Shown piece by piece: positions 52,265 through 62,930 of a DNA stretch of 64,000 nucleotides. How positions within the stretch are numbered: the first letter of the stretch is position 1; each line of letters starts with the position of its first letter. Both the position numbers and the translations under genes were made by a program. This DNA is from Streptomyces sp. V1I1 (lineage in GTDB: Bacteria > Actinomycetota > Actinomycetes > Streptomycetales > Streptomycetaceae). The notes under the pieces are model-generated. The model did not search any database and was not told where the DNA came from. It saw nothing but the letters and a program-made list of their open reading frames with translations. Location: the NCBI RefSeq assembly GCF_030817355.1, contig NZ_JAUSZH010000001.1, positions 3,218,501 through 3,282,500 of the forward strand, written 5' to 3'.

Positions 52265-54670
52265 TCAGTCCTTGGGCTTGAATGTGGCGAACGCCGTCTT
52301 GCGCAACGTCTCGCACTCCGTGCTCTGCCACTCGCTCGCCTTGCACGTGATCATGATCGAGTAGCCGCGCCGGGCGTCCACCTTGAAGCCCCTGTTGAGG
52401 ACCCGTACCCGCTGGCCGCCCTGATTGCGCTCGAACTGCCAGTCGGCGACCGTCGGATAGCCGTTGTAGGCGACCTTCCCGATCCCCAGGTGCTTGTAGC
52501 CGTTGCTGCTGGCGCGGGTCCCGGCCACCGCGGCGCTCCAGGCGGCGGCCGCGTCGTCCCTGGGGCTGCCGTTGAAGTCGACCTGAATGCGCGGGAATCC
52601 GCCGTTCCGGCTGAAGATCCCACCGGAGTTCTGGCCGGCGATGCCGGTCAGCTTGAAGCCCTTTGGCATCGCCATCGTGAAGTGGAACTGGTCGTTGGAG
52701 ACCAGGGCGTACCCGGCCGGCAGCCCGTCCCCGATCACGGGCTCACCCGTCTTGGGCCCGCCGGACGGCTTCCCGCTGCCCGCACTCCCGCCGCTCCCGC
52801 TGCCGTTGTCGTCGTTCCCGGTGCCCTTGCCCTTGTCCGGGGTGGCGTCCGTGCCCTTGCCGTTCCCACTTCCGCCGTTCGCAGCGCCGGCCGAAGCGGT
52901 CTTGTCGTTCTTGGACTTGCCCTGGCTGCCCGTGTCGTCGCCGCCCAGGGTCAGATAGAGCACCGTGGTCAGCACGGCGAGCGCGGCGACAACCGCGATG
53001 ATCACCAGGGTGCGGCGGGGCACCACATCGGTGAGCGGCGCCCGCGCCGGCGCGGGTCGCGCGGCGGGCGTCTGCGGCGCGGGCCGAGGCTTCGGCTCCG
53101 GCTTCGCAGCCGCCGCGGCATTCCGTACGGAGCGCAGCGCAGCCCGCACCCGGTCAGCGGCCGGATCCTTCGGCCTCGCCTGCGGTGGCACCGGCGGAAT
53201 CGGCGGCAGCGGTATGGCGCGCGTCGCATCCGGCGCCGGCTCGGGCTCGACGGGCGGCTCCGGAACCTCGGGCGCGTAGAGCACGTTGGTGAGCAACGCC
53301 CGCGCGCCCGCGTCGTCCAGCCGCTGATCGGGGTCCTTGACGAGCAGGCCGTAGATGACCTCCTCCAGCGGGCCCGCGTTCTTCGGCGGGTCGAGCGGCT
53401 CGGTCATCACGGCGGTCAGCGTCGCGATGGCGGAGCCCTTGTCGTACGGCGGACTGCCCTCGACGCTCGCGTACAACAGCCCGCCCAGCGACCACAGGTC
53501 CGCGGCAGGACCGGGCTTGTGACCGCGGGCGCGCTCCGGCGAGATGTACGAGGGAGCGCCGACGAGCATGCCGGTGGAGGTGATCGACGGGTCGCCCTCG
53601 ACCTGCGCGATGCCGAAGTCCGTGAGCACGACGCGCCCGTCCTCGGCGATCAGCACGTTGGAGGGCTTCACATCGCGGTGCAGGATGCCCTCGCGGTGGG
53701 CGGAGCGCAGTACGTCGAGGATCGCGAGCCCGACCTCGGCGGCCCGCCTCGGCGTCAGCGTCCCGTCCTCGCGCACGGCTTCGGCAAGCGACTTGCCCTC
53801 GACGAGTTCCATGACGATCCACGGGCGGTCGTCCTCGTCGACGACGTCGTACACCGTCACCGCGCTGGTGTTGCGGATCCGGGCGATCGCCTTGGCCTCG
53901 CGCAGCGTACGCGTGATCAGACGGCGCTTCTCATCCTCGTCGATGCTGTTGGGGAAGCGGAGCTCCTTCACCGCGACCGTACGGCCGAGGGTCTCGTCGA
54001 CGGCCCGCCAGACGGTGCCCATGCCTCCGCGACCGAGCACGCCTCCGAGCCGGTACCGCCCTGCGAGCAGCCGCCCCTCGGCCTCCCGCCCGGAACTCCG
54101 CCCGGACGCGCCCGCCTTGACGGCACTCTGCCCGGCCCCTCGCCCGGCGCCTGCCCCGGCCCCGGACGCGCCGCCCGGCGCTGAGCCACTGTCAGCGGCC
54201 TGCGCGGACTCCCGCCCGGCACCGGAAGCATCGCGCCGCCCCGAACGGCTGTCAGCCGACTGGGCGGGCACCTCCTCGTCCGGCTTTCCGGAGCCGCTCT
54301 GCTCTGAGCCCTGTTCGGACTTCCGCTCACCCACACCCTCGTGCACGGCACCCGTGGCGGACGCCCTCGCGGACACCTGTCCCGCAGCCTCGCCCGACTT
54401 CTCGGCCCCAGCCCCGGCCGTATCTCCGGCCTCGGACCGGACACCGGACCCGCGCTCGGGTTCGACTCCGGAACCGGCCTCGGAAGCGGCCTCGGCGCCG
54501 GCAACCCCGTCGGCCCCGCCTCCCGAACCAGAATCCGCGCCTCGCCCAGCACCGTCCGCGGACTGCTTACCGGCCCCGGCCCTCAACTCCCGCGACGTGG
54601 ACTCCTTGGGCTCCTTGGGCTCCTCGGCCGTGTCCCGCTGGGGCTCCCGCGACTGCTCCGCCTCCGACAT
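52265..54670 (-). CDS. Receptor Ser/Thr protein kinase 4, long N-terminal extension
   Basis: An 801-aa kinase with about 200 residues of low-complexity Glu/Ser/Gly/Ala sequence before the kinase domain, unusual for the family. The catalytic domain (about 203-465) is complete: LGRGGMGTVW, AVKEL, ILHRDVKPSN, LTDFG, DLWSLGG. A Pro/Arg-rich linker, one helix at about 552-573, a Gly/Ser/Asp linker and an outer domain follow (GYALVSNDQFHFTMAMPKGF) with two cysteines near the C-terminus. The ATG at 54670 has GAGGGGACGC. It lies 165 bases upstream of the pseudokinase and on the same strand. Confidence 0.93.
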   Translation of the reverse strand: MSEAEQSREPQRDTAEEPKEPKESTSRELRAGAGKQSADGAGRGADSGSGGGADGVAGAEAASEAGSGVEPERGSGVRSEAGDTAGAGAEKSGEAAGQVSARASATGAVHEGVGERKSEQGSEQSGSGKPDEEVPAQSADSRSGRRDASGAGRESAQAADSGSAPGGASGAGAGAGRGAGQSAVKAGASGRSSGREAEGRLLAGRYRLGGVLGRGGMGTVWRAVDETLGRTVAVKELRFPNSIDEDEKRRLITRTLREAKAIARIRNTSAVTVYDVVDEDDRPWIVMELVEGKSLAEAVREDGTLTPRRAAEVGLAILDVLRSAHREGILHRDVKPSNVLIAEDGRVVLTDFGIAQVEGDPSITSTGMLVGAPSYISPERARGHKPGPAADLWSLGGLLYASVEGSPPYDKGSAIATLTAVMTEPLDPPKNAGPLEEVIYGLLVKDPDQRLDDAGARALLTNVLYAPEVPEPPVEPEPAPDATRAIPLPPIPPVPPQARPKDPAADRVRAALRSVRNAAAAAKPEPKPRPAPQTPAARPAPARAPLTDVVPRRTLVIIAVVAALAVLTTVLYLTLGGDDTGSQGKSKNDKTASAGAANGGSGNGKGTDATPDKGKGTGNDDNGSGSGGSAGSGKPSGGPKTGEPVIGDGLPAGYALVSNDQFHFTMAMPKGFKLTGIAGQNSGGIFSRNGGFPRIQVDFNGSPRDDAAAAWSAAVAGTRASSNGYKHLGIGKVAYNGYPTVADWQFERNQGGQRVRVLNRGFKVDARRGYSIMITCKASEWQSTECETLRKTAFATFKPKD

Positions 54671-55053
54671 GCGTCCCCTCTGCGATCCCTGATCTTCGCC
54701 CGCGCCTGCCGCTTCCCGCGCGATGCGGTAACCCGCCCTGGCAGAGCCTTCATTGTCCCTTACTCCGGGACCGGCGTTTCTCCCGGGTCCGCCGTCCGCC
54801 AGACGGGTCCGGGAGGTTGGGACCACCCACCATGCCACTACTCAGGGTAAAGCTCACCGCCTCGCTGGTCGCAGCCCTGCCCGGCCGCCACCGGGATCAG
54901 CGCCAACGGACGGATAGCCACCGGTTTCGGACCGGCGCGGGGACCAGGACCAGACCGGCGCGGGGTTCGGACCGGCGCCGGGTTCGGACCGGCACCAGGG
55001 CCAGACCAGACCGGCGCCGGGGATCAGGATCGGGATCAGAGCGGCGCCAGGGA
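54671..55053. other. Intergenic region between kinase 4 and glpD
   Basis: About 380 bases without a gene. The half next to kinase 4 should hold its promoter; the half next to glpD is occupied by the degenerate repeat at 54925-55056. Confidence 0.6.
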
Positions 55054-55056
55054 TCA
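54925..55056. repeat. Degenerate 16-18 bp repeat at the glpD 3' end
   Basis: Units of CGGACCGGCGCCGGGTT type (about 54928, 54966, 54983) grade into GGGATCAGAGCGGC units near 55031 and 55048. The glpD stop (55056-55054) is inside the last ATCAGAGCGGC, and the identical segment is repeated just downstream. Confidence 0.75.
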
Positions 55057-56760
55057 GAGCGGCACGATGTCCGGCGCCCCCAGCCGCGCCGCGTCCGCCG
55101 TCAGGTCGTCAGGCTGCCGTTGCGACTCGCGCTCCGCCTCCACCCGCTTCTCGTAGTGCTCCACCTCCTTCTCGATCTGCTCCTTCTCCCAGCCGAGCAC
55201 CGGCGCCATCAACTCCGCGCACTCCCGCGCACTGCGCGCCCCCCGGTCGAACGTCTCGATCGAGATCCGGGTCCGCCGCGTCAGTACGTCGTCGAGGTGT
55301 CGCGCCCCTTCGTGCGAGGCCGCGTACACGATCTCGGCCCGCAGATAGTCCTCCGCACCCCCGAGCGGCTCACCGAGTTTCGGGTCGTCGGCGATCAGCG
55401 CCAGCACCTCCTCGGTCAGCGAGCCGTACCGGTTCAACAGATGCTCCACGCGCACCACATGAAGCCCCGTCCGTGCCGCGATCCTCGCCCGCGCGTTCCA
55501 CAGCGCGCCGTACCCCTCGGCGCCGACCAGTGGCACGTTCTCCGTGACTGAGGCCGCGACTCGCTGGTCGAGCCCGTGCACCGCCTCGTCCACCGCGTCC
55601 TTCGCCATCACCCGGTACGTCGTGTACTTACCGCCGGCCACGACCACGAGGCCCGGCACGGGATGCGCCACCGTGTGCTCGCGCGACAGTTTGCTGGTCG
55701 CGTCCGACTCCCCGGCGAGCAGCGGCCGCAGCCCCGCGTACACCCCCTCGACGTCGTCCCGTGTCAGCGGGACGGCCAGCACGGAGTTGACGTGCTCCAG
55801 CAGATAGTCGATGTCCGCGCTGGACGCCGCCGGATGGGCCTTGTCGAGGTCCCAGTCGGTGTCGGTCGTCCCCACGATCCAGTGCCGTCCCCAGGGGATG
55901 ACGAACAGCACCGACTTCTCGGTCCGCAGGATCAGCCCGGTTGTCGAGTGGATCCGGTCCTTGGGCACCACCAGATGGATGCCCTTGGAGGCGCGCACAT
56001 GGAACTGCCCGCGCTCCCCGATCAGCGCCTGGGTGTCGTCCGTCCACACCCCGGTCGCGTTGACAATCTGCTTGGCCCGGACTTCGTACTCCCCGCCGGC
56101 CTCCACGTCCTGAACCCGCGCGCCGACGACCCGCTCGCCCTCCCGCAGGAAGCCGATCACCCGGGCCCGGCTGGCGACCTGGGCGCCGTAGCTCGCGGCC
56201 GTCCGCACCAGCGTGGCCACATAGCGCGCGTCGTCCATCTGCGCGTCGTAGTACTGCAACGCTCCGACCAGCGAGTCCTTCTTCAGGCAGGGCGCGACCT
56301 GCAGCGCGTGCCGCCGCGACAGATGTCGGTGGACGGGCAGTCCTCGCCCGTGCCCCGACGACACCGACATCGCGTCGTACAGCGCGACGCCCGATCCGGC
56401 GTAGAGCCGCTCCCAGCCCTTGTGCTGGAGCGGATACAGAAAAGCCACCGGTTTCACCAGATGCGGCGCCAGCCGCTCCAGCAGCAGCCCACGCTCCTTC
56501 AGCGCTTCCCGTACGAGCGCGAAGTCCAGCATTTCCAGATAGCGCAGCCCGCCGTGGATGAGCTTGCTCGATCTGCTCGATGTGCCCGACGCCCAGTCAC
56601 GGGCCTCGACCAGACCGGTGGAGAGTCCTCGCGTCACGGCGTCCAGCGCGGTCCCGGCTCCGACCACGCCCGCGCCCACCACCAGCACGTCCAGTTCACG
56701 CTCGGCCATCCCGGCGAGCGCCTCGGCACGCTTTTCGGGTCCCAGTGTCGCTGTCCTCAC
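55054..56760 (-). CDS. glpD: GlpD, FAD-dependent glycerol-3-phosphate dehydrogenase
   Basis: A 568-aa peripheral membrane flavoprotein that oxidises sn-glycerol-3-phosphate to DHAP and feeds electrons to menaquinone. FAD motif VGAGVVGAG at about 28-36, then SGTSSRSSKLIHGGLRYLE, VPWGRHWIVGTTDTDWD and GGKYTTYR, all characteristic of GlpD. I chose the GTG at 56760, which follows GGGAGG; an in-frame start 15 codons upstream lacks one. No glycerol transport or kinase gene is adjacent. Confidence 0.96.
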   Translation of the reverse strand: MRTATLGPEKRAEALAGMAERELDVLVVGAGVVGAGTALDAVTRGLSTGLVEARDWASGTSSRSSKLIHGGLRYLEMLDFALVREALKERGLLLERLAPHLVKPVAFLYPLQHKGWERLYAGSGVALYDAMSVSSGHGRGLPVHRHLSRRHALQVAPCLKKDSLVGALQYYDAQMDDARYVATLVRTAASYGAQVASRARVIGFLREGERVVGARVQDVEAGGEYEVRAKQIVNATGVWTDDTQALIGERGQFHVRASKGIHLVVPKDRIHSTTGLILRTEKSVLFVIPWGRHWIVGTTDTDWDLDKAHPAASSADIDYLLEHVNSVLAVPLTRDDVEGVYAGLRPLLAGESDATSKLSREHTVAHPVPGLVVVAGGKYTTYRVMAKDAVDEAVHGLDQRVAASVTENVPLVGAEGYGALWNARARIAARTGLHVVRVEHLLNRYGSLTEEVLALIADDPKLGEPLGGAEDYLRAEIVYAASHEGARHLDDVLTRRTRISIETFDRGARSARECAELMAPVLGWEKEQIEKEVEHYEKRVEAERESQRQPDDLTADAARLGAPDIVPL

Positions 56761-56989
56761 TGCTGCCTCCCGTCGCCCCCGTGTGTCCCCTGCGGTCGGG
56801 CTCACAACGTCGATTCTGTCCGCAGTCGCCGACTTCAGCCACCGCCTGTGGATAACACTCGGACAGCCACAGGCTCACAATGCGGCATATCGGTCATATT
56901 TACGCCTAGTCTGACATTGCGCTTGCTCGTTCTGCCCACAGGGCTTGCGCTCTCTGTCCCCTCCGGCTAAGGGAAGGACGGCCTACGCC

Positions 56990-58231
56990 ATGCCCGCAGA
57001 TCTCGCCGTCATCGGACTCGGTCATCTCGGCCTGCCCCTCGCCCAGGCCGCCGTAACCGCCGGCATCGAGACCATCGGCTACGACACGGACCCCCGCCAT
57101 CTCACGGAACCGGCGGCGGGGCGCACGCCGGCCGACATCCGCCGCATGCTCTCCGGAGGCTTCAGGACCGTCACCGACCCGGCCGAGCTGGGCCGCGTAC
57201 GCACTGCCGCCATCTGCGCCCCCACCCCCCTCGGCGCGGACGGCAACCTCGACCTCACGGCACTCGCCGAGGCCGCCCGCGCGCTCGCCGCCCGGCTGCG
57301 CCCGCACACCACCGTGCTGCTCGAATCCGCCGTCCAGCCCGGCACCACGGAAACCTTCCTCCGCCCGATCCTCGAAGAAGGCTCCGGGCTGCGGGCGGGC
57401 CGCGACTTCCATCTCGCGTACTCCCCCAGCCGCGTCGACCCGGGCAGCCGCACCCACGGCTACGCCAACACCCCCAAAGTGATCGGCGGCCTCACCCCCG
57501 CCTGCACCGAATCGGCCGCCGCCTTCTACAGCCGCCTCACCGACAAGGTGGTCCGCGCGCGCGGACCACGCGAGGCCGAGACCGTCAAGGTCCTCGAGAC
57601 GAACTTCCGCCACGTCAACATCGCCCTGGTCAACGAGATGGCGGTGCTCTGCCACGACCTGGGCGTCGACCTCTGGGACGTCATCCGCTGCGCCGAGACC
57701 AAACCCTTCGGTTTCCAGGCCTTCCGCCCCGGCCCCGGCGTCGGCGGCCACGGTGTCCCCCTGGACCCCAACGGCCTCGCGCACACCGGACGCCCCCCCG
57801 GCCACCCGCTGCGGATCGTCGGCCTCGCCCAGGAGATCAACACCCGGATGCCGCAGTACGTCATCCAGCGCTGTGCCACGCTCCTCAACGAACACGGCAA
57901 ATCGGCCCGCGGCGCGCGCGTGCTGCTCCTCGGCATCACCTACAAGCCGGACCTCCCCGACCTGGAGAGCTCCCCCGCCACCGAGATCGCCCGCCGTCTG
58001 ATGGACCTGGGCTCCGCCGTCAGCTACCACGACCCGTACGTCCCGGACTGGCGTGTGCGCGAGTTGCCCGTCCCCCGTGCGGACTCCCTCTACGAGGCCG
58101 CCGCCAGCGCGGATCTGACGGTGCTGCTCCAGCATCACCGCACGTACGACCTCCAGGGACTGGCGGTCAAGGCCCAACTCCTGCTCGACACAAGGGGAGC
58201 CAGCCCGGCCGGTGCGGCACACCGCCTCTGA
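56990..58231 (+). CDS. UDP-sugar/UDP-ManNAc dehydrogenase-like, catalytic Cys replaced
   Basis: A 413-aa member of the nucleotide-sugar 6-dehydrogenase family (WecC type). The NAD-binding motif GLGHLGLPLA starts near residue 8, ESAVQPGTTE and YSPSRVDPG follow, and the central ETNFRHVNIALVNE helix is intact. The catalytic loop reads GPGVGGHGVPLDP: the position expected to be Cys is Gly255 (GGT codon at 57752-57754). Oxidation to the uronic acid needs that thiol, so activity may be lost or changed. The C-terminal UDP-binding domain (LLGITYKPDLPDLESSP) is present. The ATG at 56990 has GGGAAGGA upstream. Confidence 0.9.
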   Translation: MPADLAVIGLGHLGLPLAQAAVTAGIETIGYDTDPRHLTEPAAGRTPADIRRMLSGGFRTVTDPAELGRVRTAAICAPTPLGADGNLDLTALAEAARALAARLRPHTTVLLESAVQPGTTETFLRPILEEGSGLRAGRDFHLAYSPSRVDPGSRTHGYANTPKVIGGLTPACTESAAAFYSRLTDKVVRARGPREAETVKVLETNFRHVNIALVNEMAVLCHDLGVDLWDVIRCAETKPFGFQAFRPGPGVGGHGVPLDPNGLAHTGRPPGHPLRIVGLAQEINTRMPQYVIQRCATLLNEHGKSARGARVLLLGITYKPDLPDLESSPATEIARRLMDLGSAVSYHDPYVPDWRVRELPVPRADSLYEAAASADLTVLLQHHRTYDLQGLAVKAQLLLDTRGASPAGAAHRL

Positions 58232-58251
58232 GGCGGCGGCGGACGCATGCG

Positions 58252-58286
58252 AAGGGGCCCCACACCATCCCGGTGCGGGGCCCCTT
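58252..58286. terminator. Bidirectional terminator
   Basis: A 15-bp stem with one mismatch (58252-58266 with 58272-58286, AAGGGGCCCC core), 5-base loop, between the converging dehydrogenase and guaB3. Confidence 0.88.
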
Positions 58287-58301
58287 TCGTACGCAGCGGC
58301 G

Positions 58302-59426
58302 TCAGCGGCGGTGCTGCGAGTCCGCCACCGTCACCTCGACGCGCTGGAACTCCTTGAGCTCGCTGTAGCCCGTCGTCGCCATCGCCCGGCGCAGCGCGCC
58401 GAAGAAGTTCATCGACCCGTCGGGGCTGTGCGAGGGACCGGTGAGGACCTCCTCGGTCGTGCCCACGATGCCCAGGTCCACCAGCTTGCCGCGCGGCACG
58501 TCCTCGTGGACCGCCTCCATGCCCCAGTGGTGACCGCGCCCCGGCGCGTCCGTCGCTCGGGCCAGCGGGGAGCCGATCATCACCGCGTCCGCGCCGCACG
58601 CGATCGCCTTCGGCAGGTCGCCCGACCAGCCCACACCGCCGTCCGCGATGACGTGCACGTACCGGCCGCCGGACTCGTCCATGTAGTCACGGCGGGCCGC
58701 GGCCACATCCGCGACAGCCGTCGCCATCGGGACCTGGATGCCCAGGACGTTGCGCGTGGTGTGCGCGGCCCCGCCGCCGAAGCCGACCAGCACGCCCGCC
58801 GCGCCCGTACGCATGAGGTGCAGCGCGGCCGTGTAAGTGGCGCAGCCGCCCACGATGACCGGCACATCGAGCTCGTAGATGAACTGCTTCAGGTTCAGCG
58901 GCTCCGCGGCGCCCGAGACGTGCTCGGCCGAGACGGTGGTGCCGCGGATGACGAAGATGTCGACACCCGCGTCCACGACGGCCTTCGAGAACTGCGCGGT
59001 GCGCTGCGGTGAGAGCGCGGCGGCGGTCACCACACCCGAGTCGCGCACCTCCTTGATCCGCTGCCCGATCAGGTCCTCCTGGATCGGAGCCGCGTAGATC
59101 TCCTGCAGACGGCGGGTCGCGGCGGCCTCGTCGAGGCCGGAGATCTCTTCGAGCAGTGGCTGCGGGTCCTCGTACCGGGTCCACAGACCCTCGAGGTTCA
59201 GCACGCCCAGACCGCCCATCTCACCGATGCGGATCGCGGTCTGCGGGGAGACCACCGAGTCCATCGGAGCGGCCAGGAAGGGCAGCTCGAAGCGGTAGGC
59301 GTCGATCTGCCAGGCGATCGAGACCTCCTTCGGGTCCCGGGTGCGCCGGCTCGGTACGACGGCGATGTCATCGAACGCGTACGCCCGGCGGCCGCGCTTT
59401 CCGCGCCCGATCTCGATCTCAGTCAC
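58302..59426 (-). CDS. guaB3: GuaB3 family IMP dehydrogenase-related protein
   Basis: A 374-aa TIM-barrel protein of the GuaB3 subfamily found next to guaB in actinobacteria. The barrel motifs are present (AAPMDSVVSP; VIVGGCATYTAALHLMRTGAAG; IADGGVGWSGD), but CBS domains are absent, and the IMPDH cysteine loop GxxSICTT is replaced by RGTTVSAEHVSG. Its physiological reaction is therefore not certain. GTG at 59426 is used; the open frame extends 21 codons further without homology. It lies downstream of guaB, separated by the guaB terminator. Confidence 0.94.
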   Translation of the reverse strand: MTEIEIGRGKRGRRAYAFDDIAVVPSRRTRDPKEVSIAWQIDAYRFELPFLAAPMDSVVSPQTAIRIGEMGGLGVLNLEGLWTRYEDPQPLLEEISGLDEAAATRRLQEIYAAPIQEDLIGQRIKEVRDSGVVTAAALSPQRTAQFSKAVVDAGVDIFVIRGTTVSAEHVSGAAEPLNLKQFIYELDVPVIVGGCATYTAALHLMRTGAAGVLVGFGGGAAHTTRNVLGIQVPMATAVADVAAARRDYMDESGGRYVHVIADGGVGWSGDLPKAIACGADAVMIGSPLARATDAPGRGHHWGMEAVHEDVPRGKLVDLGIVGTTEEVLTGPSHSPDGSMNFFGALRRAMATTGYSELKEFQRVEVTVADSQHRR

Positions 59427-59490
59427 GTTGTGTGGCCTTTCCGTTCTTCTCGGCGCTACTGTCTGCCGCTTCCAGTATCCCCGACACACA

Positions 59491-59527
59491 CGTCAGGGGC
59501 GGCCCCGGGAACCGGGACCGCCCCTGA
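59491..59527 (-). terminator. guaB terminator
   Basis: A 15-bp stem with one mismatch (59491-59505 with 59513-59527, GTCAGGGGCGG core), located 12 bases past the guaB stop. Confidence 0.85.
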
Positions 59528-59538
59528 CCACGCGTGGA

Positions 59539-61083
<1,545 letters not shown>

Positions 61084-61169
61084 CTAACGGGCTTCACACC
61101 CGTCTCATTCCACGATCAAGATCACCGGGAAGCTTTGTGTGTTCGTACGTACGCGGCGCGCCGCGCAAA

Positions 61170-61847
61170 TCACTGCTCGGCAAGCGCCCGCAGACGGCTG
61201 AGCGCCCGGTGCTGCGCGACCCGTACCGCCCCGGGGGACATGCCCAGCATCTGCCCGGTCTCCTCGGCCGTCAGCCCCACCGCGACCCGCAGCACCAGCA
61301 GCTCGCGCTGGTTCTCCGGGAGGTTGGCGAGGAGCTTCTTGGCCCACTCGGCATCCGAGCTGAGCAGCGCGCGCTCCTCGGGACCGAGGGAGTCGTCGGG
61401 GCGCTCCGGCATCTCGTCCGACGGCACGGCGGTCGATCCCGGGTGTCGCATGGCGGCCCGCTGCAGATCGGCGACCTTGTGCGAGGCGATGGCGAAGACG
61501 AAGGCCTCGAAGGGCCTGCCGGTGTCCTTGTACCGAGGCAGCGCCATCAGTACGGCGACACAGACCTCCTGCGCGAGGTCCTCCACGAAGTGGCGCGCGT
61601 CGCCCGGCAGCCGGCTGAGCCGGGTGCGGCAGTAGCGCAGCGCGAGCGGATGGACATGCGCGAGGAGATCGTGCGTAGCCTGCTCGTCGCCATCGACGGC
61701 AAGATGAACGAGCGCACCGATGGCCCCTTGGGCATTCGCAGCCTCGTCCTCGCGCATCGGTCCATGGTGCCTTGACGGCTCAGACTCCGTGGCACCGCGT
61801 CCAATGTTGTGCACCGAAGCGTTATGAGTAGGTGCGCCGGAACTCAT
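61170..61847 (-). CDS. shbA: ECF sigma factor ShbA (SigD-like)
   Basis: An ECF-type sigma factor of about 225 aa. Region 2: [21 protein letters not shown] and [20 protein letters not shown]; region 4: [26 protein letters not shown]. Its place beside guaB and bldM matches ShbA, the sigma factor that drives the principal sigma gene hrdB in S. griseus, and SigD of mycobacteria. The start is unsure: ATG 61847 has AGGAG abutting it with no spacing; GTG 61814 and ATG 61757 are alternatives, and the first 30 or so residues are not conserved in sigma factors. No anti-sigma gene is adjacent. Confidence 0.9.
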   Translation of the reverse strand: MSSGAPTHNASVHNIGRGATESEPSRHHGPMREDEAANAQGAIGALVHLAVDGDEQATHDLLAHVHPLALRYCRTRLSRLPGDARHFVEDLAQEVCVAVLMALPRYKDTGRPFEAFVFAIASHKVADLQRAAMRHPGSTAVPSDEMPERPDDSLGPEERALLSSDAEWAKKLLANLPENQRELLVLRVAVGLTAEETGQMLGMSPGAVRVAQHRALSRLRALAEQ

Positions 61848-62011
61848 CTCCTGCGCCCTCCCGTTCCGCTCGACCGACTCGTCCCCGAGGTCCTCCACCC
61901 CTCAAGGATGCGGCATCGCGAGGGAAACGGTTGCCCACTGGCTTCCGTCACCCCGCCCACCCGACGGCGGGCGGGGTTCGTCGTACCCCCGCGGCAGTGC
62001 ACTCGCGGGAC

Positions 62012-62623
62012 CTAGCGGACCAGGCCCCAGCGGAATCCGAGCGCCACGGCGTGCGCCCGGTCCGAGGCGCCCAATTTCTTGAAAAGCCGCCTGGCGTGCG
62101 TCTTCACCGTGTCCTCGGAGAGGAAGAGCTCACGGCCGATCTCGGCGTTCGACCGTCCGTGGCTCATACCTTCGAGCACCTGGATCTCACGCGCGGTGAG
62201 CGTGGGTGCCGCGCCCATTTCGGCCGAGCGCAACCGCCGCGGGGCGAGCCGCCAGGTCGGATCGGCGAGCGCCTGGGTGACGGTCGCGCGCAGTTCGGCG
62301 CGCGAGGCGTCCTTGTGCAGATAGCCGCGGGCGCCGGCGGCGACCGCCAGCGCGACGCCGTCCAGATCCTCGGCGACGGTGAGCATGATGATCCGGGCGC
62401 CGGGGTCCGCGGACAGCAGTCGGCGGACCGTCTCGACGCCGCCCAGACCGGGCATGCGTACGTCCATCAGAATCAGGTCCGAGCGGTCGGCGCCCCAGCG
62501 GCGGAGGACTTCCTCGCCGTTGGCCGCGGTCGTCACGCGCTCGACGCCGGGCACGGTCGCAACCGCCCGGCGGAGCGCCTCTCGGGCAAGCGGGGAGTCG
62601 TCGCAGACGAGGACGGATGTCAT
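62012..62623 (-). CDS. bldM: BldM, orphan response regulator of development
   Basis: A 203-aa atypical response regulator controlling aerial hyphae and sporulation genes in Streptomyces. The receiver domain has DD at 8-9 and Asp54 (LILMDVRMPG); BldM is known to act without phosphorylation. LuxR-type HTH at about 140-200 (LTAREIQVLEGMSHGRSNAEI). BldM homodimers and BldM-WhiI heterodimers are known activators. The upstream region contains a canonical sigma-BldN promoter. whiD lies divergent, separated by 430 bases. Confidence 0.97.
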   Translation of the reverse strand: MTSVLVCDDSPLAREALRRAVATVPGVERVTTAANGEEVLRRWGADRSDLILMDVRMPGLGGVETVRRLLSADPGARIIMLTVAEDLDGVALAVAAGARGYLHKDASRAELRATVTQALADPTWRLAPRRLRSAEMGAAPTLTAREIQVLEGMSHGRSNAEIGRELFLSEDTVKTHARRLFKKLGASDRAHAVALGFRWGLVR

Positions 62624-62748
62624 GGCCGCCCTCCGCAGCTGATGCGCGTCACCTTGAGCCTCCAGGCTGGGTACGTTTCGTCACCTGTGCGGTTGAACGC
62701 TGTCGGACATGTGCCCGAGCGCTTCTTCTTTCAACCGCTTCCGCACTC

Positions 62749-62776
62749 TCAACGACGGTCACTCGAAAGAGTTACG
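62749..62776 (-). promoter_or_regulatory. Sigma-BldN promoter of bldM
   Basis: On the minus strand, CGTAAC (62776-62771) and CGTTGA (62754-62749) are separated by exactly 16 bases. This is the published sigma-BldN consensus CGTAAC-N16-CGTTGA of bldMp1. Transcription would start about 62740, giving a leader of roughly 120 bases. Confidence 0.92.
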
Positions 62777-62930
62777 GGTCGGACAGCCGCCTTCAGCACT
62801 CTATGTGAGGGGCCGTGCGCGGAGGAGAGCACCGCAGGTCACGAGTCCTTCACCCGGAAGCCATGCACCATTTAGCGCCTTTTCTTCCCTTTTTGTGACG
62901 TATGTGGCTAGATTCGCAATGAGTCATATT

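Noticed and set aside
50483..54184. A 1233-codon plus-strand open frame opposite the kinase genes
   Set aside because: It mirrors the minus-strand kinase 4 and pseudokinase genes and spans the intergenic gap between them. High GC produces long antisense frames, and the product has no domain.
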